DNA of 64,000 bases from Streptomyces sp. NBC_01314 (GTDB lineage: Bacteria; Actinomycetota; Actinomycetes; Streptomycetales; Streptomycetaceae), in assembly GCF_041435215.1 (NCBI RefSeq), contig NZ_CP108394.1, positions 5,084,001-5,148,000 of the forward strand, read 5' to 3'. Under the pieces are notes generated by a model that made no database searches, had not been told where the DNA came from, and saw only the letters and a program-made list of their open reading frames with translations. Position numbers and translations under genes: made by a program. This document shows, piece by piece, positions 35,013-43,566 of this stretch (its first letter is position 1; the number at the start of each line of letters is the position of its first letter).

Positions 35013-35756
35013 GTGCGCGTACTTCTGGTGGAAGACGACGAGCCGGTCGCCGAGTCCCTGCGACGTGGACTCCTGCGATACGGCTTCGAGGTGGAGTGGG
35101 TCAACACGGGCGGGGCGGCGCTGTCGTACGGCGGCCCGTACGACGTCGTCCTCCTCGATCTCGGCCTGCCCGACACCGACGGCCTCGACGTCTGCAAGGC
35201 CCTCAGGGACCGCAGCCAGGTGCCGATCATCGTGATCAGCGCCCGCAGCGACGAGACGGACCGCGTGGTCGGGCTGGAGCTGGGCGCCGACGACTACGTC
35301 TCGAAGCCGTTCGGCGTCCGCGAGGTGATCGCCCGTATAAGGGCGGTGATGCGCCGCGTGCAGCCGCGCGCCGCCGGCGCGCCCGCGGCCGGCCCCGACC
35401 GCTACGGCCCCCGCCTCACCATCGACCGCAAGGCCGCGCGCGTCCACCTCGACGGTACGGAGGTGGGGCTCGCCCCCAAGGAGTACGACCTCCTCTCGTT
35501 CCTCACCGAGGAGCCGGGCGCCCTGATGTCGCGCGAACAGATCATGGAAGCGGTCTGGGACGCGAACTGGTTCGGCCCGACGAAGACGCTGGACGTCCAT
35601 GTGGCGGCGCTGCGGCGCAAGCTGGCCGGGGCGATCACGATCGAGGCGGTGCGGGGGGTGGGGTTCCGGCTGATCGTGAACGAAAACGTGAACGCGGCCG
35701 AGAACGAAGAGGCCGCGCCGACCGGCGGCACGCGTGAGGGCAACGGCACGTCATGA
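35013..35756 (+). CDS. OmpR-family response regulator
   Basis: A 247-residue regulator. The receiver has the acidic pair EDDE, phospho-acceptor Asp in VVLLDLGLPD, Ser/Thr in VISAR and Lys in SKPF. The C-terminal winged helix includes LAPKEYDLLSFLTEEPGALMSREQIMEAVW and TKTLDVHVAALRRKL. The GTG at 35013 follows AAGG by eight bases. The following kinase overlaps by four bases (ATGA), so the two form one two-component system. The stimulus is not known. Confidence 0.94.
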   Translation: MRVLLVEDDEPVAESLRRGLLRYGFEVEWVNTGGAALSYGGPYDVVLLDLGLPDTDGLDVCKALRDRSQVPIIVISARSDETDRVVGLELGADDYVSKPFGVREVIARIRAVMRRVQPRAAGAPAAGPDRYGPRLTIDRKAARVHLDGTEVGLAPKEYDLLSFLTEEPGALMSREQIMEAVWDANWFGPTKTLDVHVAALRRKLAGAITIEAVRGVGFRLIVNENVNAAENEEAAPTGGTREGNGTS

Positions 35757-37141
35757 TCCGTCAGCTCATCCGCAGCTACGTGCTCCTCGTGGCGGTCGCC
35801 ATCGCCCTGTTCACCGTGCCGGTGGCGTTCACGCTCACAAATCAGTTGCGGGGGGACACCAGCCAAGCCGTCCAGCGCGAGGCCGAGACCATGGCCCGGC
35901 TGCTGGGCGCCGGTGACACCGCTTCGTGCGCGGCCCTGGCGCAGATGGCCGGGGCGTACCCGAAGAAGGAGGAGCAGGTCGAGGTCACCGCCACCGACAG
36001 GTGCGCGGGGCAAGGCCTGAACGAACCGGTCCCGGACGCGGCGCTGGCCGTGGCTCTGGAGCGCGGCCGGGCCACCGTCGACTGGGGCTCCAAGTTCATC
36101 TGGGGCGAGAACCTGGTGGTCACCGTCCCTGCCTTCGAGCGCTCGCCGGACGGGAAGACGAAGACGGACAACGTCGTCGGCGCCGTCCGGATCATGTTCT
36201 CGACCGACCACCTCACGGACCGGCTCTGGCAGATCTGGGGATTCCGGGCGGCACTGGCCCTCCTCGTCCTGCTGGCAGCCGCGATCATCGGTGTCTTCGC
36301 CGCCCGGCGCCTGACCGCCCCCCTCCGCCAGCTCAACGAGATGGCGAGCAAGATGAGCGACGGCGACCTGACGGCCCGCTCCCCCGTGACGGGCCCGCAG
36401 GAGACGCAGACCCTGGCGCGCACGTTGAACCAGGCGGGCGAACGCCTGGACACGCTGATCGCGTCGCAGCGCATCTTCGTCGCCGACGCCTCGCACCAAC
36501 TGCGCACGCCCCTGACGGCGTTGCGCCTGTCTCTGGACAACATCGCGGACGGCACGGACGACGAGTTCGTACGGGAGGACGTGGAGCAGGCCACCGCCGA
36601 GGTGGTCCGGATGAGCCGCCTGGTCAACGGCCTGCTGGTGCTGGCGCGGGCGGAGGCGAAGGTGACGGCGGCGGAACCGCTGTCCCTCCGGGAGATCATC
36701 CAGGAACGTCTCGACGTGTGGAGACCGGCCGCCGACGAGCGCGGAGTCACCATCACGCTCAGGGGGAGTGCCGACGGCCGGCCGTTCGTGCTGGCCAGTC
36801 CCGGTCATCTGGACCAGGTCCTGGACAACGTGCTTTCCAACGCCCTGGAGGTCTCACCGGACGGTGCGGCCATCACGGTCTCGATGGAGACCCGGGGCGA
36901 CGAGGTGGTGCTGTCGGTGCTGGACGAGGGGCCCGGTATGTCGGACGCCGAGAAGTCCCGCGCCTTCGACCGCTTCTGGCGCGGTCAGGGCCTCACCGGG
37001 AGGTCCGGTTCGGGCCTCGGCCTCGCCGTCGTCAAGCAACTCGTCACCGACGACAACGGGACCGTGGCCCTCAAGGACGCGCCCGGGGGCGGGTTGTGCG
37101 TCGCGCTCACGTTGCGTGCGACGCGGCACGGGGGTGGCTGA
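35753..37141 (+). CDS. Sensor histidine kinase
   Basis: A 462-residue membrane kinase with helices near 8-28 and 165-185 flanking a 130-residue extracytoplasmic sensor with two cysteines (TASCAAL, DRCAGQ). A HAMP domain follows (RRLTAPLRQLNEMASKM), then the H-box ASHQLRTPLTAL, the N-box LDNVLSNALEVS and the G-boxes LDEGPGM and GSGLGLAVV. It phosphorylates the upstream regulator. It converges on the SgcJ-like gene. Confidence 0.94.
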   Translation: MIRQLIRSYVLLVAVAIALFTVPVAFTLTNQLRGDTSQAVQREAETMARLLGAGDTASCAALAQMAGAYPKKEEQVEVTATDRCAGQGLNEPVPDAALAVALERGRATVDWGSKFIWGENLVVTVPAFERSPDGKTKTDNVVGAVRIMFSTDHLTDRLWQIWGFRAALALLVLLAAAIIGVFAARRLTAPLRQLNEMASKMSDGDLTARSPVTGPQETQTLARTLNQAGERLDTLIASQRIFVADASHQLRTPLTALRLSLDNIADGTDDEFVREDVEQATAEVVRMSRLVNGLLVLARAEAKVTAAEPLSLREIIQERLDVWRPAADERGVTITLRGSADGRPFVLASPGHLDQVLDNVLSNALEVSPDGAAITVSMETRGDEVVLSVLDEGPGMSDAEKSRAFDRFWRGQGLTGRSGSGLGLAVVKQLVTDDNGTVALKDAPGGGLCVALTLRATRHGGG

Positions 37142-37222
37142 GCCGGGGGAGTTGGCTCAGTCGGCCTTGGGTGGCTGGGCCGGGGGGTGTGGCCCAGCCA
37201 CGACTTGGGGGTCGGCTGTCGC

Positions 37223-37723
37223 TCAGCCTTCGGGCATCGCCGACGAGTGGTGGTTCACGATCTTCCACACGCCGTTCCGCTTCTCGTACTCGTACGTGTA
37301 GCGGGCGTCGACCCTCTTCTTCTCGCCGGTCTTCGGGTCGGTGAGGATGAAGTAGTACGAGCCGGTGTCGATCGCCGAGTTGCTGTCCAGGACGTTGATG
37401 ATCGTCTTGGTCTTCTTGCCGACCGGCTTGTTCTCCAGGAAGTGGTCGAAGTAGTCGACGATGCCGGCACGGTCGGTGCGGATCTTGTTGGAGACGGTCG
37501 GCAGGAGCACCGCGTCCTTCGCGTAGCGGTTCGCCACCTTCTTGGCGTCGCCGGTCCGCAGCGTCTTGTTCCAGCCGTCGAAGAGTGCCGCGATCTCCTT
37601 CTTGGAGGGCTTCTTCGGCGCGGACTCGGCACCGGCCGTGCTGACTCCGGCGGTGACCGTGGCTGCGGTGACGAGTGCGGCGGCCGTGACGATGGCGGCG
37701 CGTATGCGGTTCTTGCGGGTCAT
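37223..37723 (-). CDS. Secreted SgcJ/EcaC-family protein
   Basis: A 166-residue protein with a clear signal peptide (MTRKNRIRAAIVTAAALVTAATVTAGVSTAGAES, cleavage near 32) and an NTF2-like fold: KKEIAALFDGWNKTLRTGDAKKVANRYAKDAVLLPTVSN and a C-terminal EKRNGVWKIVNHHSSAMPE. It belongs to the SgcJ/EcaC group, whose function outside enediyne clusters is unknown. The final HHSS motif is typical. It is convergent with the histidine kinase. Confidence 0.88.
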   Translation of the reverse strand: MTRKNRIRAAIVTAAALVTAATVTAGVSTAGAESAPKKPSKKEIAALFDGWNKTLRTGDAKKVANRYAKDAVLLPTVSNKIRTDRAGIVDYFDHFLENKPVGKKTKTIINVLDSNSAIDTGSYYFILTDPKTGEKKRVDARYTYEYEKRNGVWKIVNHHSSAMPEG

Positions 37724-37805
37724 CGCGATCTCCCGTGCGAGGTTGGGGTGTTACTGCCTCCGCTTCTCGTGCGGTGGAAGTGACTCAAGATTCGCGTGAC
37801 GCCGG

Positions 37806-38104
37806 TTAGGGGCTGTGCAGCGGACGTACAGGCCCGGGGCAACGTTCGTACAAGGTGTTCCGGAGGGGTCCCGGACGGGGTCGGTCGGGCTCGCCCGGGG
37901 TCGGTCCAGCGACGCCCCGCCCGGCGGCCCACGGCACCGCCGGGGTCGACTTGCCGACCCCACCAAGCCCGTGCGCGGCATGCGCCAGGACCCCGCCGGA
38001 CGCCTCGAACGCCTCGTCCAGTAGGGCTGGTTCATGTTCCCGCCGACGAACGGCACGGTCCGCCGGACTCCCCCGCCGATGCACCATTCACCGTCCACCG
38101 CCAT
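37806..38104 (-). pseudogene. Remnant of an NB-ARC (STAND) ATPase gene
   Basis: Two overlapping minus-strand frames together read like the start of an NB-ARC/TPR protein: RTVPFVGGN in one frame, then in another frame EPALLDEAFEASGGVLAHAAHGLGGVGKSTPAVPWAA, which contains the Walker A site GLGGVGKST. A frameshift near 38,030-38,045 separates the halves and the frame ends soon after. The rest of the gene is missing. Confidence 0.6.
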
Positions 38105-38139
38105 CCGCCTCGGGGGCGAACGGAGGTGGACGGAGAGCG

Positions 38140-38718
38140 TCAGTCCACGTACTCCTTGAGGGGCTCGGTGTCGAGTGTGATGTTCACCGGCTCCGGGAGC
38201 TTGATGGTGGCCCCGAACGCAAACTTTTCCTCATGGCGGTAGCGACCGTTCTCCGGCTGGTTGAACACGACAACCGAGCAGTCGTCGCGGTCGATAAGGA
38301 GGTAGACGGGGATGCCGGCAGCCGCATAACCGTCGGGCTTCTCAACTCGGTCCCGTCGATTCGTGTCGGAGTCGTAGGACGTAACCTCCACCGCCATCAG
38401 GGCGGCCTCGGCCTCCGACCACTCCCCATGTCCCTTGAGACCGCCCACGCGCACCAGAACGCCATCCGCGCGGGCGCGCCCCTTGCGGTAACGCTCCGTC
38501 TTCAAACCGCTCTCCGAGTGCAGCCAGAGATCGGGGCGATGCTGCATGCACACCCGTTGCAGCCACGCGATCATCTCGCGATGGTTGCCGTCTGCCATGG
38601 GCTTGACCACGACCTTTCCGTTGATGAACTCCAGCCAGACGGTCTCCGGGGCATGGCGTTCCAGTTCCTCGAACTCCTCGACGGACATCTGCGGCCGGTG
38701 CTCGGTCCTGGGGGTCAT
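38140..38718 (-). CDS. Uma2-family (DUF820) putative endonuclease
   Basis: A 192-residue protein of the Uma2/DUF820 family, which has a PD-(D/E)XK nuclease fold. The catalytic pattern is visible as the ADGVLVRVGG strand, then LMAVEVTSYDSDTNRRDRVEK and YAAAGIPVYLLIDRDD. These proteins are numerous in Streptomyces; their biological role is unsettled. GGAGGCGAC lies before the ATG. It ends a small co-directional group with the 72-residue protein and the regulator upstream. Confidence 0.88.
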   Translation of the reverse strand: MTPRTEHRPQMSVEEFEELERHAPETVWLEFINGKVVVKPMADGNHREMIAWLQRVCMQHRPDLWLHSESGLKTERYRKGRARADGVLVRVGGLKGHGEWSEAEAALMAVEVTSYDSDTNRRDRVEKPDGYAAAGIPVYLLIDRDDCSVVVFNQPENGRYRHEEKFAFGATIKLPEPVNITLDTEPLKEYVD

Positions 38719-38768
38719 GGCGTCGCCTCCTCGACTCCATGGTGCCCTGACCGGCACGTCCTGCACGC

Positions 38769-38987
38769 TCATACGCCCCTCCCGTCCGGCGGGTCTCCAG
38801 CGGGAGGCCCGCCCTGCTCGTCGGCCGCCGGACCCATAAGCCGGTCGATCCGGGCATCGGCCGCCGCGACCGCGGCGTCGACAGGTCGCCGGTTGACCTT
38901 TGCTCGTGCTCGCAGGCGGGCCGTGAGGTCGGCGCCGAGGTCGAGGGAGAGCCGCTCGCCCTCCGGAGACTCCGTGGACCGGGTCAC
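38769..38987 (-). CDS. Small hypothetical protein (antitoxin-like)
   Basis: A 72-residue protein whose start overlaps the stop of the upstream gene by four bases (ATGA), which supports a real gene. The segment LSLDLGADLTARLRARAKVNRRPVDAAVAAA resembles ribbon-helix-helix DNA-binding proteins such as antitoxins. The tail is rich in Gly and Pro. No toxin is recognisable unless Uma2 or the upstream gene plays that role. Confidence 0.55.
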   Translation of the reverse strand: MTRSTESPEGERLSLDLGADLTARLRARAKVNRRPVDAAVAAADARIDRLMGPAADEQGGPPAGDPPDGRGV

Positions 38988-39994
38988 TTCCAGCGCCCCA
39001 GACCGGCCGCACGGCGCAGTTCGTCCACACGGGCCGTGACGTCCACGACCTCGTCGGCGCCCGGGAGGCCACCGGCGCGCGGGGCGGGGAGGAAGGTGTC
39101 CGGGACGGGCACGTACACCGGCATCGGCCCTTCCCGTTCACATTCCGCGAGGCAGTCACGGCACAGCCCGTTCACGAGCTCGACGGTCCGCTCGTCCGCG
39201 TGACACATACCGCAGATCATGATCACTTTGTCGATACGCGCACGGAGGCCGGCCTTCTGCCGGATCCTGGCCTTCGTGGGCCTCATCGGGGGCATCTTGT
39301 TCTCCAATCGCTTGCGGGCGAAGCCGCCCGGGTTGGTGACATCCGACGGCAGTCCGTCCGTCAGCGCCTCGGTGACGTCCTGCGGCGTCGCACCACGCGA
39401 CAGCCACTGCGTGACGAGGGATTCGAGGGAGTGGCAGTCGGCGTCGGACAGCGGCATCCGGGGATCCACGGAGCGGACTTCGGCGAGGGTCTGGTAGGCG
39501 GTGCTGGGCTCCGGGGCGGTGGCTTCCGCCCTGTCGGGCTCGGCAGCTTCGGCGGGTTCGGTGCGCTCCGCTCGCTCGGCCGGCTCCGCGGGCTCGCTCT
39601 CCTCGACCCGGGCCAGTCCCGACTGGTAGTGCTCCGTCACGTCCCTGCCGTCGCACTCCCGTGCGAAGTTCGCCCACCACGCCACCGACCTGGGGGTACG
39701 CGACCAGTACGTGCGCGTCACCCACCGCATCGAGCTGTCCTCGATGGTGATGTGCTCCCTGATCCAGCGCAGATGACCGGCGTGGACGAGGCGCCCCGTC
39801 GAGGTGCTCACGGCCTGCTGTCCGTAGCGGGGGTGTGCCGCCGCGATGACCTTCTGACTCATCGCGTGGCCGTCTTCGAGGTGGTCGATGAAGACGGCGA
39901 CCTCGGCATCGCGGGGGCTCAGATGTGCGAAGTCCGGGTCCGCGTGCGGGTCTTCGTCACCCACGGAGCGTTTTCCGTAGCCCGTTTTGGCCAT
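38984..39994 (-). CDS. Winged-helix (MarR-like) regulator-type protein
   Basis: A 336-residue protein common in Streptomyces and often annotated as MarR-like. The N-terminal part reads LSPRDAEVAVFIDHLEDGHAMSQKVIAAAHPRYGQQAVSTSTGRLVHAGHL, a winged-helix pattern. A Glu/Ala-rich linker (EESEPAEPAERAERTEPAEAAEP) follows, then a C-terminal region with a possible zinc site CGMCHADERTVELVNGLCRDCL. No ligand or target is known. An inverted repeat lies upstream. The ATG at 39994 lacks a strong ribosome site. Confidence 0.75.
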   Translation of the reverse strand: MAKTGYGKRSVGDEDPHADPDFAHLSPRDAEVAVFIDHLEDGHAMSQKVIAAAHPRYGQQAVSTSTGRLVHAGHLRWIREHITIEDSSMRWVTRTYWSRTPRSVAWWANFARECDGRDVTEHYQSGLARVEESEPAEPAERAERTEPAEAAEPDRAEATAPEPSTAYQTLAEVRSVDPRMPLSDADCHSLESLVTQWLSRGATPQDVTEALTDGLPSDVTNPGGFARKRLENKMPPMRPTKARIRQKAGLRARIDKVIMICGMCHADERTVELVNGLCRDCLAECEREGPMPVYVPVPDTFLPAPRAGGLPGADEVVDVTARVDELRRAAGLGRWK

Positions 39995-40289
39995 CGGGTG
40001 CGACGGGGAAGGCAGGGCAGCACTAGGCTGGGCGTAAGCCACGATCGAGGTCCGTTCGATCCGTAGGTCTAGGCCCTGGCACTGGTGTTGGCGCACCGGC
40101 CGGGGCCGATCTATTTGGTCAGTTGCCGCGAACCTAGAGCGACTTTACGTTCCGAAGCAAGCCGATCACGGAACGTCACCCTTTCGAGTTACGCCCCTTC
40201 AACTCACGTCCAGGCTTGGTTGGTTGGGTTGGTTTTTCACCCATCCCAGAGATCTTGGAAACCCATGGGAAGAGCTCGGGTCCCGGGGC
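39995..40289. other. Intergenic region between regulator genes
   Basis: About 295 bases with no gene seen; it holds the inverted repeat listed at 40147-40176 and two short low-GC stretches. It presumably carries the promoter of the leftward regulator-type gene. Confidence 0.5.
40147..40176. promoter_or_regulatory. Inverted repeat upstream of the MarR-like gene
   Basis: Arms ACGTTCCG and CGGAACGT match exactly across a 14-base spacer, 153 bases before the start at 39994. It may be an operator. Confidence 0.45.
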
Positions 40290-40484
40290 TCAAGCTCCGG
40301 GCTGACCTGCGGAGATGAAGGCGACCCAGGCGGGTGCAGTCAGGATGAGGGTGAGCCCGGTGGGGTTCTTCGAGTCTCGTACATGGACCGTCAACCGTGC
40401 GTCAGGTAGGGCGACTTCGACACAGTCGCCGCCCTCGTCGTCGCTGTAGCTCGACTTGAACCACGCCAACTGCTCACTCATCAC
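40290..40484 (-). CDS. DUF397 protein
   Basis: A 64-residue DUF397 protein with the signature LAWFKSSYSDDEGGDCVEVALP and VHVRDSKNP. It overlaps the end of the XRE-family regulator by 11 bases, the standard pairing in Streptomyces (as in BldB/WhiJ-type or Scr1-type modules). Such pairs often act as regulator and modulator. ATG at 40481 may be the true start. Confidence 0.93.
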   Translation of the reverse strand: MMSEQLAWFKSSYSDDEGGDCVEVALPDARLTVHVRDSKNPTGLTLILTAPAWVAFISAGQPGA

Positions 40485-41355
40485 GGTTCACCATCCGCTC
40501 GATGAAACGGGCCGATTCAGCGGGGCTGAGGGCCTGCGCGCGGATCATGCTAAGCCGCTCGGTCACACGGTTGACAACCTCTGGATCGGCCGAAAGTTCG
40601 CTGGCAAGCGGTCCTTCCGTGAAAACGAACCGCTCGTGATCACGCGTCTCCAGCAACACCATGGGCCCCAGCAGGGCGGCACTGATGGCCCATTCGAAGG
40701 GGAGCACCTGCAGAAGGACATTCCGAAGGCAGGACGCCTCAAGCAAGCGGCCGAGCTGATCGGTGTCCACCTGAGAGCTGCGCAGTACGGCCTCGTACAG
40801 CACAAAGCTCAATGCCACCGGGGGCTTTCGCTCCGTGAGGATCGTCTGCCTCTCCAGGCGGGCGGCGATCCGTTCCTCCACCGTCTCCTCGTCCAGAGGT
40901 GGGTAGCGATTCTCGATCAGCGTCCGGGCGTACCCCTTCGTCTGCAACAGCCCAGGAACCAGCGCGACCTCGTAAGACCACCGACTGATCGCTTCCCTCT
41001 CCCGCAGCATGAAGTCCTGAGCCCGCGCCGGAAACTTCTCCCTCTGCAAGTACTCCTTGGCCGCGCTCAGCAAACCCTCCGCCCGGCACAGCTCATCCGC
41101 CACGTCCAGCACCCTCGGGGTCGGCATCCGTACCCCCTGCTCCATGGACTTGATCGTGTCCGGCGAGTAGTTCGCGGCCACCGCCAGCTCCTCGCGGCTC
41201 ACGTTCGCCTTCGTGCGCCAGCGCTTCATCTGGTTGCCGCCGTAGCGCCAGGCAACCGGTGGCTGGGAGTTGTACTGGGCCGACACCGCGCGCACCTCCG
41301 ACCGATACACACCGGCGTGTATCACCTCAGTCACTACCGAGCGTAGCTCCGACAT
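40474..41355 (-). CDS. XRE-family regulator (DUF5753/Scr1 type)
   Basis: A 293-residue regulator. The HTH (WRTKANVSREELAVAANYSPDTIKSMEQGVRMP) lies near 45-80, later in the chain than usual, so an internal start at MKRWRTK is possible. The C-terminal DUF5753 domain includes YEVALVPGLLQTKGYARTLI, QVDTDQLGRLLE and LQVLPFEW. It pairs with the DUF397 gene downstream and likely controls its own operon. The start ATG is divergent from and close to the gene at 41371. Confidence 0.9.
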   Translation of the reverse strand: MSELRSVVTEVIHAGVYRSEVRAVSAQYNSQPPVAWRYGGNQMKRWRTKANVSREELAVAANYSPDTIKSMEQGVRMPTPRVLDVADELCRAEGLLSAAKEYLQREKFPARAQDFMLREREAISRWSYEVALVPGLLQTKGYARTLIENRYPPLDEETVEERIAARLERQTILTERKPPVALSFVLYEAVLRSSQVDTDQLGRLLEASCLRNVLLQVLPFEWAISAALLGPMVLLETRDHERFVFTEGPLASELSADPEVVNRVTERLSMIRAQALSPAESARFIERMVNRDE

Positions 41356-41370
41356 CGCCACCGTGTGACC

Positions 41371-41805
41371 ATGACGAACGCAATTCACCGGCCCTCGTGG
41401 GTACCCGTGGCGGGACACCGACTTCGTGTGATCGGCGTGCACTTCGACGCCGTACGGATCGAGGGCGGGCGCGGCGAGACGGTCGCGGGCAAACTGATCG
41501 AGATGACCGACGGGGACGCGGGGCCGGTCGTTCTCGAACAGGCCGGGTTCCGGTGGATGTACTTCCTGCTAGGGCCGGGGACGGTACACAGACACGCCTG
41601 GCTGCCGGGCGTACAGCGTTTCGGCTTGACCGCGAGGACCATGCGGACGGTGACGTACGTCGGCATCCCGGCCCTCGACGGCAACACCTTCCCGCTGCGC
41701 TGGTACTCCGAACCGACCCCCGAAACGCCGTTCGTGGAACCGGAGTCGCTGCTCACCGCGGTGCGCACAGCTCAGGCCGACCGAGAGGAACCCGACCGTG
41801 AGTGA
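41371..41805 (+). CDS. Hypothetical protein
   Basis: A 144-residue protein with no domain I can name. It is rich in beta-strand patterns (AGHRLRVIGVHFDAVRIEG, GFRWMYFLLGPGTVHRHAW) and resembles conserved Streptomyces proteins of unknown function. Its end overlaps the start of the hydrolase gene by eight bases, so the two are probably one operon, divergent from the XRE/DUF397 pair. Confidence 0.7.
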   Translation: MTNAIHRPSWVPVAGHRLRVIGVHFDAVRIEGGRGETVAGKLIEMTDGDAGPVVLEQAGFRWMYFLLGPGTVHRHAWLPGVQRFGLTARTMRTVTYVGIPALDGNTFPLRWYSEPTPETPFVEPESLLTAVRTAQADREEPDRE

Positions 41806-42649
41806 CGTGAGACTGACCGAGACCTTCCCCAGTGCATCGGGAGACGTGCGGTGGGGCAGCCTCGGGGATCCCGGCCGGGATCCGGTCGTGCTCCTCCACG
41901 GCACGCCCTTCTCGTCGTACGTCTGGCGGGGCGTCGCCCGTGCGCTGGCCGACACCGGCCGGTACCAGGTGTTCGTGTGGGACATGCCCGGTTACGGGGA
42001 GTCGGACATGCACACCGGCCAGGACGTCTCCCTGGCCGCCCAGGGCCGGGTCTTCGCCGAGTTGCTGGCGCACTGGGGGCTGGACGAACCGCTGGTGGTG
42101 GCCCATGACTTCGGTGGGGCCGTGTCGCTGCGGGCGCATCTGCTGCACGGCGCCCGTTACCGCGCGCTCGCCCTCGTCGACCCCGTGGCGCTGGCCCCGT
42201 GGGGTTCCCCCTCCTTCCGGCTGCTCGGCCGCCACGCCGAGGTCTTCGAGCAGCTGCCGCCCGCGTTGCACCGCGCCCTGGTGCGCGAGTACATCAGCTC
42301 GGCCAGCGGCCCGGGGCTGCACCCGGCGGTCCTCGACCGGCTCGTACAGCCGTGGCTCGGCGAACACGGTCAGCCCGCCTTCTACCGGCAGATCGCCCAG
42401 GCGGACCAGACCCACACCGACGAGATCCAGGACCGGTACGGGGAGATCGGCATCCCGGCACTGGTGTGCTGGGGCGAGGAGGACGGTTGGATCCCCCTGG
42501 CCAAGGGGCGGGAGCTCGCCGACCGCATCCCGGACGCGCGATTCGAGCCGATTGCCGGTGCGGGACACCTCGTCCAGGAGGACGCCCCCGCCGAACTCAC
42601 GGCCATACTCCTGGACTTCCTCCGGGACCAGACGGCTGGACCTGGATAG
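41798..42649 (+). CDS. Alpha/beta hydrolase with aspartate nucleophile
   Basis: A 283-residue hydrolase. The oxyanion segment is VLLHGTPFSSYVWR, the nucleophile elbow is VVAHDFGGAVSLRA with Asp in place of Ser, and the catalytic His is in GAGHLVQEDAP. An Asp nucleophile is the mark of haloalkane dehalogenases and epoxide hydrolases. The cap domain (residues 140-210) is of modest size. The GTG start overlaps the upstream gene. The substrate is unknown; halide-binding residues cannot be assigned. Confidence 0.85.
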   Translation: MSDVRLTETFPSASGDVRWGSLGDPGRDPVVLLHGTPFSSYVWRGVARALADTGRYQVFVWDMPGYGESDMHTGQDVSLAAQGRVFAELLAHWGLDEPLVVAHDFGGAVSLRAHLLHGARYRALALVDPVALAPWGSPSFRLLGRHAEVFEQLPPALHRALVREYISSASGPGLHPAVLDRLVQPWLGEHGQPAFYRQIAQADQTHTDEIQDRYGEIGIPALVCWGEEDGWIPLAKGRELADRIPDARFEPIAGAGHLVQEDAPAELTAILLDFLRDQTAGPG

Positions 42650-42703
42650 AGGCCGTCCGCGAGATCGTCTCGCCGAGGGGCGTCGACCACCCCGAGGACG
42701 GCC

Positions 42704-43480
42704 TCAGCGTCGGCTGCGCAGAAACGATCCAAGGGCCAGCCCGGTGCCCAGGCCGATCAGGGCGCCGGCCGAGGCCTGCCAGCGGCGTGCCGCCACCGCG
42801 GCAGGGGCGGGAACCGGGCTGGGCCCCCGCGGAGCGCGAACCGGTGGACCGGCGGCGACTGCGCGCGCGTGCTCCTCGGCCACGATGCTCAAGAAGCGAC
42901 GGCCGATCCGGCTCCCGGACGAACGGGCCACCCACGACGGGTGAGCCCTGCTCCAGTAGTCGCGCCCGGCCGCTCCGGTGAACATCCCGGCGAACATGTC
43001 CCGCAGCAGAGTCTCGGAAATCGTCCCGATCTCGTAGCCCATCCACGCGTAGTTCATCATCAGGTCGGCATAGACATGCCGTTTCCGCTCGTCCGGATCG
43101 GCGATGTCCGTGACGCCCCAGACCGGTTGGAAGAGTGCCATGTCCTCAAGCTCCAGCCGGGCCAGCTCAAGGTAGTAGCCGCGGATTCCCTGGATCTGCT
43201 CCGCCCTGGCCTGCCGGTTCTGCACGATCAGTGACACCGCGACGCCGGCCAACGCCAGCGCCGAGACGATCGCCGACGTGAAGCCGTACGCGGCGCCCAC
43301 CTGGCTCAGCCGGTTCCAGTCCACGCCCCGGGAGCCGGAGATCTCCTCCAGCACGAAAGGCGACAAGAGCACCGCCGCCAGAGCGATCGCGGCGATGGCG
43401 AGCAGCCCCAGCATCCTGGTCGCCCGGCGAGCCAACGATGCCGTCCCCACAGAACGATGACGAACTATCAGGTCAACCAC
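42704..43480 (-). CDS. DUF6082-family membrane protein
   Basis: A 258-residue protein with two N-terminal helices (MLGLLAIAAIALAAVLLSPFVL and GFTSAIVSALALAGVAVSLIV), then a soluble part with the block ELARLELEDMALFQPVWG and MMNYAWMGYEIG that marks the DUF6082 family. A weak C-terminal helix (ASAGALIGLGTGLALGSFL) follows. The function is unknown. GTG at 43480 is used; a TTG two codons earlier is also in frame. Confidence 0.8.
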   Translation of the reverse strand: MVDLIVRHRSVGTASLARRATRMLGLLAIAAIALAAVLLSPFVLEEISGSRGVDWNRLSQVGAAYGFTSAIVSALALAGVAVSLIVQNRQARAEQIQGIRGYYLELARLELEDMALFQPVWGVTDIADPDERKRHVYADLMMNYAWMGYEIGTISETLLRDMFAGMFTGAAGRDYWSRAHPSWVARSSGSRIGRRFLSIVAEEHARAVAAGPPVRAPRGPSPVPAPAAVAARRWQASAGALIGLGTGLALGSFLRSRR

Positions 43481-43566
43481 CCCCAAGCCGGCCTGCCCCT
43501 TTGACTGACCGAGCCCGCGCAGCCTACTTCCAGCCGACCGGTCCGTAGATCATTTATGGGACGGGC

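Noticed and set aside
38140..38987. Uma2 and the 72-residue protein as a toxin-antitoxin pair
   Set aside because: The order and co-translation hint at it, but no toxin fold is recognisable and Uma2 proteins are not known toxins.
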